DNA of 64,000 nucleotides from JAAZKI01 sp012799905 (GTDB taxonomy: Bacteria > Verrucomicrobiota > Lentisphaeria > Oligosphaerales > Oligosphaeraceae). Positions 53,626 to 61,964 of this stretch are shown one piece after another. The notes beneath the pieces were generated by a model. The model saw only the letters and a list, made by a program, of their open reading frames with translations, ran no database searches and was not told the origin of the DNA. The stretch covers positions 62,001 to 126,000 of the forward strand of contig JBMNFR010000012.1 in the NCBI GenBank assembly GCA_050949415.1, given 5' to 3'. The position numbers and the translations under genes are program-made. Numbering within the stretch: position 1 is the first letter of the stretch; each line of letters opens with the position of its first letter.

Positions 53626-54711
53626 TTACTTGCCGCCGTTGTTGGCGAAGATGACATCGTCCTGGAAGGCTCCGTTGGCATAGATTGTTTTGTCGTCGAG
53701 GGTGATTTCCGGGTCATGTATATCGAAATCGCAATGCTCGGGCGCATGGATGATTTCGTCGCGCCGTGTATTGTTGCCGAGCGCCACATGGACGCAGTGC
53801 GTCTGGTGCGTGCCGTCAATCAGCCAGCCGTATTGGTCATTTTCTCGGGCGGTCGTCGTCACCAGTCCGATTTCATCTGCCAGGTCGGCATGCGGGGAAC
53901 TGCCGTACATCCATTTTTCCAGCCTTTCCACCTGTACGGGCGGGCCGCTGTAGGCGGAGACTCGGCCATCCTTGATTTCGATCCGCAGCGGCTCCAGGTA
54001 CAGTTCCTGCCAGCCGGGGATCGCCGGCCGGATTGGGAAGCCGCGCTGCGCCCACGCGCATTGAGAGGCGCCATCGACTACCACCACGCCATTGAAACAG
54101 CCGAATTTCGGGATTACGGCCACCTCAGCATAAAAGGGAATGATGCCCAGCACCGGATACATACCATCCGTGCCGGTCACCATGTCACAGCTGAAGTCCG
54201 TGCCGCGGGCTGTGCGTACCCGGAGCCGTCCACCTTGTTGCAGGAGATCATGCAGGCGCCGCGTCCGCTCCCGGAAATGCAGGATTTCATCCGGCCGGAT
54301 TTCCCATTCTGTCAAGCCCCTTGCCTCCAGGGTGTAGCGGCGTCCGATCCCGGTCAGCGATGCGTCCATTTCGTCACCGTCTCCCAGGAACATGCCGAAA
54401 TCGGTCAGCATCTGGTCGGTCAGCATGAACGCCGCGTCGCAGGCCAGGATTGCCGCTCGCAGCGGCTTCAGGGCCGGCATCCCGAGGTATTTTCGGCGAT
54501 ATTCCCGGTCGCGTCCGTAGACGTCAATGTCGATCACCAAGGGATGCAGGCCGAGTTCGCGCGCCACATCCGCCAGGGCGAATGCATTGCTGCGGCAGCT
54601 CTCGTCCGCAATCAAGACAATATGCTCACCCGGCTGGCAGCAGCCTAAATCGCGCAGGATAAATTCCGCGTTGCGACGGATGCGAGCGCCATGTTCCTGA
54701 AAAACCAACAT
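53626..54711 (-). CDS. M29-like aminopeptidase / NicX-related metal enzyme
   Basis: This 361-residue protein has the M29-type order: an N-terminal Rossmann-like half (GEHIVLIADESCRSNAFALADVARELGLHPLVIDID), then a C-terminal half with RTARGTDFSC, and metal-binding candidates near HADLADEIG and NTRRDEIIHAPEHCDFDIH, where Glu and His ligands are expected. M29 aminopeptidases remove N-terminal residues with Co2+ or Zn2+; the same superfamily includes 2,5-dihydroxypyridine dioxygenase NicX. The ligand histidines fit a peptidase but do not decide between them. It is likely cytoplasmic since no signal is seen. A terminator follows its stop. Confidence 0.82.
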   Translation of the reverse strand: MLVFQEHGARIRRNAEFILRDLGCCQPGEHIVLIADESCRSNAFALADVARELGLHPLVIDIDVYGRDREYRRKYLGMPALKPLRAAILACDAAFMLTDQMLTDFGMFLGDGDEMDASLTGIGRRYTLEARGLTEWEIRPDEILHFRERTRRLHDLLQQGGRLRVRTARGTDFSCDMVTGTDGMYPVLGIIPFYAEVAVIPKFGCFNGVVVVDGASQCAWAQRGFPIRPAIPGWQELYLEPLRIEIKDGRVSAYSGPPVQVERLEKWMYGSSPHADLADEIGLVTTTARENDQYGWLIDGTHQTHCVHVALGNNTRRDEIIHAPEHCDFDIHDPEITLDDKTIYANGAFQDDVIFANNGGK

Positions 54712-54866
54712 GCCTTCTCCTGAAATTGATTTAAAAATGTCTTTGGTTTGAATCGGCCAGGGGCGCGTAACGAATGGCAGGCTGAAGAAAGGCTCGCTGG
54801 GCGTTTTCGCCCCCTCGCAGAATCCAGGCTATTTGCGGATGCTCTCGCCCTTGCACTTATGCGAAG

Positions 54867-55523
54867 TTAATAGTACTTGTGAACGATTTTGAGGAGCGGC
54901 GATTGCGCCATGTCAGCGGGATTTGTTCCTGGCTCGCCCTTGGGAACGGGCTTGCCCAGCTTCTCGAAATGTTTTATCCAATAGGCGTCAATGTCGCCGG
55001 TTTGGGGATTTTTGAAAGTCATTGCCAGCGGCTCAAAAATTGGCTTTCCGTGCGAGTCTAAAAACGCAAAACGAACCAGTTCGCTGCAATAAAACTGGTC
55101 GTTGGTCTCGCTGTAGGCGTAATCGTATCCTTTTCCTAAGTGCTTTTCAGCATTTTTTATGGCGTTGGCGATAGTGTATTCAAAGTTACTAGTCACTCTC
55201 CCTACGTCAATTAGATGCTTGCCGTTCAATACAGCAGTTTCATTGAAAAAGGCTTTTAGCGGCGTTTTTATCACGCCCTCGGGATGGGTGGCCTCCAGCA
55301 CGTACACCCTGCCGTTTTCAATGCTGACAATGCCGACGTGCGAAAAAGGGATATCCTTGTCTTGCCCGGTTGAGGTTTGAATGGCGGCAACCAGCTCGGA
55401 GTTCTCTTTTCCTACTGAAAACAGCAGGTCGCCTGTTTGCAGCGCAAACCGGCTTTGCATGTTGACGCAGGCCTGAATCAACACAACCAGGAGAAGGGAA
55501 AACAGAAAACGCAGTTGTGGCAT
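54867..55523 (-). CDS. YiiX/NlpC-P60-like lipoprotein
   Basis: From the ATG at 55523 (AAAGGAAC upstream) the protein has about 218 residues. It starts with a lipoprotein-like signal (LIQAC, Cys about 19). It belongs to the permuted papain-like NlpC/P60 group represented by YiiX/YebB: GDLLFSV, then PFSHVGIV with the catalytic histidine and YCSELVRFAF with the catalytic cysteine. This suggests hydrolysis of a peptide or amide at the cell envelope. The frame is open upstream to 55673 but passes through a tRNA-like sequence, so the longer start was rejected. It is more AT-rich than neighbours. Confidence 0.82.
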   Translation of the reverse strand: MPQLRFLFSLLLVVLIQACVNMQSRFALQTGDLLFSVGKENSELVAAIQTSTGQDKDIPFSHVGIVSIENGRVYVLEATHPEGVIKTPLKAFFNETAVLNGKHLIDVGRVTSNFEYTIANAIKNAEKHLGKGYDYAYSETNDQFYCSELVRFAFLDSHGKPIFEPLAMTFKNPQTGDIDAYWIKHFEKLGKPVPKGEPGTNPADMAQSPLLKIVHKYY

Positions 55524-55570
55524 GATGAGTTCCTTTGGGAGAGTCAATGGGGGCAAATACAAAAAATGAC

Positions 55571-55651
55571 AGACGCCCACCGGAATTGAACCGGATCCTC
55601 CGTAGCCGTATATACGGACGTACAGTGCAGTAACCGTTCTGCGATAGCGTC
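55571..55651 (-). tRNA. tRNA-like gene or tRNA pseudogene with atypical anticodon arm
   Basis: On the minus strand a near-complete tRNA can be drawn: an acceptor GACGC/GCGTC, T8, a D arm GCAG-AACGGTTA-CTGC with conserved A14, GG and A21, and a T arm CCGG-TTCAATT-CCGG with TTCAA. The region between A26 and the T arm has 30 nt rather than 22. The best stem there (CTGTA/TACGG, one G-U) closes a 10-nt loop, so no anticodon is assigned. The 3' end has no encoded CCA and is followed by TCATTTTTT. It may be a decayed class II tRNA. Confidence 0.45.
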
Positions 55652-55721
55652 TGTCAATAACAATAGGGTACACCGGGAAAACAAAATATCAAGCCGCGAT
55701 TTCGTTAATGTGCGAAATCTG

Positions 55722-56019
55722 GCAATGGGTCACCGATTGATGCTCGGAGCTCCGATAAGCTGTGGAGCTAGGGCGCCCCGGGTAAGGCGCTTTAGTGGAC
55801 AGTGGACAATGGACGCAAGTGGACTTTAGTGGACATCAGTAGACGATGGACTGTGGACAAAAGTGGACATTAGTGGAGAGGGGACGTGGACAGAAGTGGA
55901 CGTTAGTGGACCTACCGGATGGGTGAACTGCATGCCCCGGCTGGCCGAAAGTGGACGTGGACGAAAATGGACGTTAGTGGACGGTGGAGCTAAATGGGTG
56001 ACCGACTACGACCGATTAC
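55722..56019 (+). mobile_element. MITE-like element (about 290 bp)
   Basis: AATGGGTCACCGATTGAT at the left and GGGTGACCGACTAC / GACCGATTAC at the right are inverted ends. The interior has GCTCCGATAAGCTGTGGAGC, GGTAAGGCGC and a long TGGAC array with 7- and 10-bp spacing. It is the longest copy. The gap 55652-56519 otherwise holds only repeats. Confidence 0.7.
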
Positions 56020-56164
56020 ACTCAAGCTGGCTGATATTTTCTTTTTTGACTTGCATTTTTTGAAATTTGCTCTATAAATTATTTTGGTAATGTGCGGAGT
56101 CTCGTGATAGAAAGAGAGATTTGGCGCAGTGGTTGTGCTGGTATACGTCTGGTTGCGCCCCTAC

Positions 56165-56235
56165 TGGGCACCAGTTTTGGGGTATGCCTATCCCCAGGCT
56201 GAAGCCGGGGTTAAGCATGGTTAAGCGCCTACAGC
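56165..56235 (+). repeat. Dispersed repeat, second copy of the 9391-9470 element
   Basis: CCAGTTTTGGGGTATGCC followed by GGTTAAGCATGGTTAAGCGC matches 9391-9470 closely, with the small AGGCTGAAGCC palindrome. Confidence 0.7.
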
Positions 56236-56299
56236 GCATGCTGATATGACTGTAATCAAGATACATCCTCATCGTTTGATAGCCTATACAAAATACGTG

Positions 56300-56440
56300 T
56301 CGAAAGCTCCATTTGTCCATTACTGTCCACTTCCGTCCATGTCCACTGCCACTACCGTCCATTAAAGTGCTTTACTCTGGTGCCTTAGCGCCGCAGATTG
56401 CCGGAGTTCCGAGTATCAATCGGTGACCAAATACTACAAG
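56300..56440 (-). repeat. Partial MITE-like element on the minus strand
   Basis: GTCCAC/GTCCAT units (TGGAC on the minus strand) are followed by GTGCCTTAGCGCCGCAGATT and the end sequence TCAATCGGTGACCAAATAC. Only one terminus is clear. Confidence 0.6.
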
Positions 56441-56519
56441 TGTTTATCACAAAACTTCACATAATAAGCAGGATTTTTTTTTAACCACGAAACCTCTTCG
56501 CCTCCAAGGAGCTACCTTT

Positions 56520-59153
56520 ATGTTCAGATGCGTACTGCTTGCTTTGCTTTGTCTTTGCCTGCCATCCCTCCGGGCCGTGAATGATGAACCCGATGAATTG
56601 AGCTGGGAGAATTTTTCTCTCAATCCAAGCGTCTTTGCTCATTTCCAGAAATACTGGGCAAAACGCCCCCTGCCAGGCGCATCAATGGACAGCTGCCCAA
56701 CGACTTTTCCTGCCATCAGCCTTTCCCCTCAAGATTTCAAAGAAAATCTCGGTGATTGGGAGATTCATCAGCAGGAGAAGATGGACTTTTTGCAAGCTCG
56801 CTATGGACATAGATATGCAGCAACGCGAGCTAAACTACGCATCAATGAACCCGGAACCTACCGCGTATGGGTAAAATATTATAAGCGCAAAGACTATTTT
56901 GCTTCGTTTGCCCTTAGCATCCTGCCGCCTGAATTGCTCAGTTATCAGGATCAGGTTGTCACCTCAACCCAAGGGCAATATTATTCCTATAATTTTGATT
57001 GGAAAGAAAACGCCCCGAAACGGCCAGACCCCTTGCCAGTCAATTCCGGGGAACGCAGTGAATTCATTTGGGAAAGCGGCGATTTGGTCGATTTATCCCC
57101 CGGTGAATATACCATTGAGCTGTCGACTTTGATTCATGGCGGTCCGTTCACTTTCCGGAAAATTGCTAAAATCGTGTTATGCGCTGACCCGTTGCTGGAA
57201 AATCCGGAAAGCATCAGCGAGAATGGGGAATATCCTGCTTGCGACTCCACCAAGCAGGCTTGGAATGCCTGGAATCAACGCCCGGGAAACTTCCCCTGGG
57301 AAGCCCTAAGCGAGGCGCAGCAAAATTATTACTTGGAATGGCGTAGACAATTTCTGCAAAAGCTGTGCGAGAATCCGGAGGGAATTGCCGAACAACGCCT
57401 AGCAGCTAAAGTCTACTTTGACGAGCAGGTTAATTTGATTGGCACGCCCAAAGAAGTCGCTGATGAAAAAAAAGTCATGGCTAGCCTGCTTGAAGCGCCG
57501 CACCATGCTTTTGCAGAATTTATCGAGGCGGAGGATATGCAGATTTCCCAAGGCTGGGAAATCAAAGATAGAAGCAATGCTTCCGGAAAAATATTAGAGG
57601 CAGGATATGAAGACGGATTAGCCGAAGCAAACACCAGTCTGGAACTGCCGAAAGCCGGCACCTATTATGTCTGGGTCAGATATCATCTTTTCCACAAATA
57701 TTTCAATATTTTCGACCTCAGCTTTTCTGACAGCGAAGGCAATATCTTAGCCAAACTGAATTACGGGCAACCGGAAGACCGTCTGTCCAGGCGAAACAAC
57801 CATTTTACCTGGGAATGTCTTTCGGCAGAATTGCCGGCAGGAAAATTGCAGCTGCTTCTGCGTAAAAATGTCGGCAAAGAGCCATATACATTTCGCCGAG
57901 TGGACAAAATTTTTATCACTGACGCCTCGACTCAGCATCCTGACACCTTCTGGGCGCCTCTTTCCGACAAGCCGCTCACGCTCTGGCAGAGTTGTGACCC
58001 CTGGACTGGTTTTGTGAGAAACAGTGCTCCGCAAGCCGCTGACATTATTGAGCCTTCTTCAGTTTCGTTGGTCATTCCGGAGGGGGATGCAGCCAGCCTG
58101 CTGTTCCACCTGCGCAATGACAGCAAGGAAACCATTTCATTGACTCCACGGGTTTCCGGAACCGACTCGGTGCAAATCCGCTTGGTTGCCTATCTGAACA
58201 CTGCATTGTACAAATGGACACCAGCAGTTCTGCTGGAACGCCAGCGGATTTTCCTGCCGCCTCATCAAAACACCTCGTTATGGATAACCATTTCCACGCG
58301 GGACACGCTTGCGCAGGGCAAACATTCCGCCAAGATTGAGCTTGGCGAACGCAGCCTCGATTTCACAATACAGGTAGTTCCAGCCACCCACAAACGCCCA
58401 GTTCCTTTAGTAGGCGGCTGGTGCAAGCCCCTGCAACGCAGCTCCTGCTGGGAATTATTCAAAAATATCGGAGTGAATCTGATTTTCAGGACGGTTGTCC
58501 CGCCGGAGGAAATGCAGCAATATGGCATCAAGCATTTTGCTCTCTTTGTGCCGCAACAGGAAGAAGATATGGCTAAGCAGGTTGCCTTGCTGAAAAACTT
58601 GGGCCTGCAAACTAAAGACTGGAGCTATATCATGCTGGATGAACCTACTGAACGCACTGTAGATAAATGGCTAAGCCTGGCGCAAATGCTGCGCAAGGTC
58701 GCCCCGGAAGTGCAAATCTGGTGCAATCCCGGAGAAATTCAAACCGGCACGGCAGACGTGGTGCGCCAAATGCGCGAATATATCGACATCTTCTGCCCGT
58801 ACATCAACCATTTCTACGCTGGGGTTTCCAAAGACCAGGAATATCGCGAAAAGGAATTGCCGGAAATTGGCAAAGGCAAGTTGCTTTATACGACTCCCTG
58901 CTTTGGCGAAAAAGCGCCCAATTCACCCAAGGAAATCTTGTTCGTTGGGGAAAGCGCTGCCGAATATTCTCGGGATGGCTGGTCGCTTTTCTCGTTGTTC
59001 TGCAGCTATACCTACAGCAATTCAATTTGGGATGAAATGCATCCCTACAACGTTTGCCAGGCGATCAGCTATTACCCAGGGGCATACGGCCGGACTCTAA
59101 GCACCAGGAACATGGAGGCAGTCCGCGAAGCCATTCAAAGATATCGGCAATGA
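56520..59153 (+). CDS. Large secreted protein with duplicated beta modules and TIM-barrel-like C-terminus
   Basis: This 877-residue protein has a signal peptide (1-19). Residues about 60-225 and 325-480 are two copies of one module: PGTYRVWVKYYKRKDYFASF matches AGTYYVWVRYHLFHKYFNIF, and GGPFTFRKIAKIVLCADP matches KEPYTFRRVDKIFITDA. These resemble carbohydrate-binding-like sandwiches. Residues about 510-610 look Ig-like, and about 620-877 like a barrel with SYIMLDEPTE and ICPYINHF-type strands, comparable with DUF4091-like hydrolases. AAGGAG lies 8 bp upstream. The gene is AT-rich compared with its downstream neighbours. It is probably a surface or secreted glycan-acting protein; the substrate is unknown. 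Confidence 0.65.
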   Translation: MFRCVLLALLCLCLPSLRAVNDEPDELSWENFSLNPSVFAHFQKYWAKRPLPGASMDSCPTTFPAISLSPQDFKENLGDWEIHQQEKMDFLQARYGHRYAATRAKLRINEPGTYRVWVKYYKRKDYFASFALSILPPELLSYQDQVVTSTQGQYYSYNFDWKENAPKRPDPLPVNSGERSEFIWESGDLVDLSPGEYTIELSTLIHGGPFTFRKIAKIVLCADPLLENPESISENGEYPACDSTKQAWNAWNQRPGNFPWEALSEAQQNYYLEWRRQFLQKLCENPEGIAEQRLAAKVYFDEQVNLIGTPKEVADEKKVMASLLEAPHHAFAEFIEAEDMQISQGWEIKDRSNASGKILEAGYEDGLAEANTSLELPKAGTYYVWVRYHLFHKYFNIFDLSFSDSEGNILAKLNYGQPEDRLSRRNNHFTWECLSAELPAGKLQLLLRKNVGKEPYTFRRVDKIFITDASTQHPDTFWAPLSDKPLTLWQSCDPWTGFVRNSAPQAADIIEPSSVSLVIPEGDAASLLFHLRNDSKETISLTPRVSGTDSVQIRLVAYLNTALYKWTPAVLLERQRIFLPPHQNTSLWITISTRDTLAQGKHSAKIELGERSLDFTIQVVPATHKRPVPLVGGWCKPLQRSSCWELFKNIGVNLIFRTVVPPEEMQQYGIKHFALFVPQQEEDMAKQVALLKNLGLQTKDWSYIMLDEPTERTVDKWLSLAQMLRKVAPEVQIWCNPGEIQTGTADVVRQMREYIDIFCPYINHFYAGVSKDQEYREKELPEIGKGKLLYTTPCFGEKAPNSPKEILFVGESAAEYSRDGWSLFSLFCSYTYSNSIWDEMHPYNVCQAISYYPGAYGRTLSTRNMEAVREAIQRYRQ

Positions 59154-59209
59154 GATTTTTTAACCAGTAGAAATAGCTTCGAGGGTGCTGCCTGCCCTCC
59201 GTTCCAGGG

Positions 59210-59452
59210 CTTCAAATCATTATTCGCCCTCACCCAGGGCGTTCCCCTGGGTTGCCTGTCATGCTCAGTTGGGGCTTGCCGCATGTAATATAGGCTGGCA
59301 AGCCTCGCTTTTTTTCTCTTTTCTTGGCGTTCATGGCGTCTTGGCAATCGCTCCGCCATTGATAACGTCCTGTCCACTCAAGCGCCTTGCCCGGGGCGCC
59401 TGGCGCCGCAGTTAGCCGGAACTCCGAGTATCAATCGGTCACCGATTACCGT
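59210..59452 (-). repeat. Repeat remnants: CACCCAGGGC hairpin and a short MITE-like end
   Basis: The gap 59154-59618 contains CACCCAGGGCG...CCCTGGGTTG at about 59215-59285 and, at 59365-59452, GTCCACTCAAGCGCCTTGCC then AACTCCGAGTATCAATCGGT and CACCGATTAC. This is the MITE terminus on the minus strand. No gene is visible. Confidence 0.6.
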
Positions 59453-59618
59453 TGCCCTTTCCGCCGCCCTCGCGAAATCCGACTATGCCTTTCAGACGGA
59501 CTTAGCCCAGGTTTTTTTGTCCGGCTTGACCTGGCCTTTGTCGCTTACAGCCTTGCATTATCGTGCTCTGCTAATATTTTAAATAGTTGTAGGTTTATCA
59601 ACCAAAGGAGCATCTCAC

Positions 59619-60554
59619 ATGTCCATGTTTTATCGTTATGAGCAGCTTAGCGAGCTGCTATCCGTCAAAGCGCCCTTGTTGATGCTTGACCAGCTCACGG
59701 TCGATTGGGACGCCATGACCGCTGAAGGCGTCAAAATGGTCTCTTTTAATGAGAGCGTCTTTGTGGGTCATTTTCCTGACTTTCCGGTTATGCCGGGCAT
59801 GCTCCAGGTCGCTGCCATGGCTCAGGCCTGCCGGGTTCTCTTCCAGAAATGTTCGCCCGGCGATGGCATTCCCACCGTCAAGAGTCTGCGGCGAGTCAAA
59901 TTCCGCACGCCGGTCACTCCCGGCATGGCCCTGCGCCTTCATTGCGCCGTGCATCAGAAGAATGATGACGGCTCCGTCGAATTCGAAATCAAGAACCGGG
60001 TTGACAACGACAACCTGGCCTCCAGCGGCTTTGTCACCCTCATTCGGCGGGACGCGGCCTGGTTCAATCCGCCGCCTAATCTCAATCCCTGCCCGTGTTT
60101 AGCCGAACCGCCAGCCAGCGTCTTCAATCCGCTTGATATCTTGCGCTACATCCCCCACCGCCAACCGTTCATGCTCATTGACAAAGCATACGGCCTGGAG
60201 GATATGAACAGCGCGGTCGGCTATAAGAATATCACCGGCAATGACCCGCTTATCCAGGCCGCCAGGCCGACCCTGTATCCACCCTACCTGCAAATCGAGA
60301 GCGGCGCACAACTGGGCTGCGCGACCATGCTCTCGCAACCGCAGTTCCATGGCCTTCTCGGCTTTTTCATGTCGGTTGACGAAGCTGAATTCTTCCGGCC
60401 GGTTCTGCCTGGCGAGCAGCTCGCCATCAAGGCTGTCTGCGAACCGAAAGGCTCCTTCGGCATCGCTGCCGGGCATTTCATGGTCGGTGACGTCACCGTT
60501 GCCCAGACTACGATCAAATTCGCCCTCGTTAATGCCGCTGACGCCAAAAAATAA
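59619..60554 (+). CDS. Double-hotdog FabZ-like dehydratase
   Basis: This 311-residue protein contains two fused FabZ-type hotdog domains (about 10-145 and 172-300). The first keeps the catalytic His in GHFPDFPVMPG (His51), but the helix glutamate position is Ala65. The second has PHRQPFMLIDK and IESGAQLG with the helix glutamate (Glu227), but Gln213 at the histidine position. In FabA/FabZ dimers the two residues come from opposite subunits, so the fusion could retain one composite site. It probably dehydrates 3-hydroxyacyl-ACP. AAAGGAG lies 9 bp upstream. serS starts 60 bp later. Confidence 0.85.
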   Translation: MSMFYRYEQLSELLSVKAPLLMLDQLTVDWDAMTAEGVKMVSFNESVFVGHFPDFPVMPGMLQVAAMAQACRVLFQKCSPGDGIPTVKSLRRVKFRTPVTPGMALRLHCAVHQKNDDGSVEFEIKNRVDNDNLASSGFVTLIRRDAAWFNPPPNLNPCPCLAEPPASVFNPLDILRYIPHRQPFMLIDKAYGLEDMNSAVGYKNITGNDPLIQAARPTLYPPYLQIESGAQLGCATMLSQPQFHGLLGFFMSVDEAEFFRPVLPGEQLAIKAVCEPKGSFGIAAGHFMVGDVTVAQTTIKFALVNAADAKK

Positions 60555-60614
60555 GCTGAAGGCCGTCGCCTCTCACCCTATTCATATTCTGTCCCAATTT
60601 GGAAAGAACATGCT

Positions 60615-61856
60615 ATGATCGACATTAGAATCCTGCGGGAAAACCCCGAACTAGTCAAAGAAAATGCCGCCCGGCGCGGCTGCGACGTCAATATCGATGA
60701 ATTGCGCGCCCTTGATCAACAGTACTTGGCTACGATGAAGGAAGTCGAAAACCTCCGCGCTGAACGCAATCGTTTAAGTAAAGAATGTAAGACAAATCCG
60801 GCCGCCCGGGAAACCGTCAGAGAACTCAAAGTGACCCTGACAGAACTGGAAAAACAGCTGGATGAGCAGAAAAAGCAGGTTGACGAGAAGCTCGCTTGGC
60901 TGCCCAACTTCCTGTCCGAAGACGTCCCAGATGGCAAGGACGATGCGGACAATCTGGAAATCAAGCAGGTCGGCGGCAAGCCCAGCTTTGACTTTGCCGC
61001 GCGGGATCACCAGGCCTTGGGCGACTTGCTCGGCATCATTGACACCGCCCGCGGCGCCAAAGTCGCCCAGTCGGGATTCTACTATTGGGTAGGCAAGGGC
61101 GCCCAGCTGGCCCAGGCAATGTTTTTCTGGGCTCAACAAGAGCTGGTTAAGAGGGGATTCACGCTGTTCATGTCCCCCTGTGCAGCCAAGTCCGAGACCC
61201 TGTTCGGCACCGGCTATCTGCCCTTTTTCGAGGATCAGTCGTACAATCTGACCGGTGAAGACCTCGCCCTTATCGGCACCTCGGAGCAGACCCTCGTGGG
61301 CTATCATGCCGAAGAAATTCTGGAAGGCGCCTCCCTGCCGCTTTGCTATACGGCCTACACGCCTTGCTTCCGCACTGAGGCCGGCAGCTATGGCAAAGAG
61401 TCACGCGGCATCTTCCGGGTGCATCAGTTCCATAAAGTCGAGCAGATTATCTTCTGCAAGCCAGAGGATTCGCCCCGGTGCCACGAAATCTGCCTCGACA
61501 ACGAAGAATACCTGCTCCAGCAGCTCGGCATCCCCTACCGAGTCGTTAATGTCTGCGTCGGCGATATGGGCGCGCCCGGCTATAAGAAATATGACATCGA
61601 AGCCTGGTATCCGGGCTTTGGCGCTTACCGTGAAGTGACCTCAAACACCAACTTGACCGACTTCCAGTCGCGGCGGCTGAATATCAGATTTAAGGACACT
61701 GACGGCAATCGCGGCTTTGTTCACACTATCTCGGCAACCGGCGTGACCGACCGCGTCGTCTGCGCCATCATGGAAAACTTCCAGCAGGCGGATGGCAGCG
61801 TGGTCGTCCCGGAAGTCCTCCGGCCCCTGACCGGTTTTGACGTCATCACCCCGTAA
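60615..61856 (+). CDS. serS: Seryl-tRNA synthetase
   Basis: This 413-residue protein has an N-terminal coiled-coil arm (about 30-100, QQYLATMKEVENLRAERNRL), which binds the long variable arm of tRNA-Ser, and a class II core with motif 2 (CFRTEAGSYGKESRGIFRVHQFHKVE) and motif 3 (VTDRVVCAIMENFQQADGSVVVPEVLRP). It charges serine onto tRNA in the cytoplasm. The length is near the usual 420-430. GGAAAG precedes the ATG. It is 60 bp downstream of the double-hotdog gene and may be cotranscribed with it. Confidence 0.97.
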   Translation: MIDIRILRENPELVKENAARRGCDVNIDELRALDQQYLATMKEVENLRAERNRLSKECKTNPAARETVRELKVTLTELEKQLDEQKKQVDEKLAWLPNFLSEDVPDGKDDADNLEIKQVGGKPSFDFAARDHQALGDLLGIIDTARGAKVAQSGFYYWVGKGAQLAQAMFFWAQQELVKRGFTLFMSPCAAKSETLFGTGYLPFFEDQSYNLTGEDLALIGTSEQTLVGYHAEEILEGASLPLCYTAYTPCFRTEAGSYGKESRGIFRVHQFHKVEQIIFCKPEDSPRCHEICLDNEEYLLQQLGIPYRVVNVCVGDMGAPGYKKYDIEAWYPGFGAYREVTSNTNLTDFQSRRLNIRFKDTDGNRGFVHTISATGVTDRVVCAIMENFQQADGSVVVPEVLRPLTGFDVITP

Positions 61857-61868
61857 TCGCAGTCGACA

Positions 61869-61919
61869 ACGCCGCCCTGGGAGGGAGGAGCACACAGCTC
61901 CAATCTGCCCAGGGCGCAT
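61869..61919 (+). repeat. Strong hairpin downstream of serS
   Basis: CGCCCTGGG and CCCAGGGCG enclose an inner GGAG...CTCC stem. No T-run follows, so it may be a weak terminator or an mRNA-end structure. Confidence 0.5.
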
Positions 61920-61964
61920 CGCCTCGTGTTTCTGCCGTCGCCCCGACTGCCAACGTCACGCGCC

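Noticed and set aside
55796..55985. CRISPR array suggested by regular TGGAC spacing
   Set aside because: Units are only 5-7 bp with 7- or 10-bp spacing and there are no spacers of constant length; no cas genes are present.
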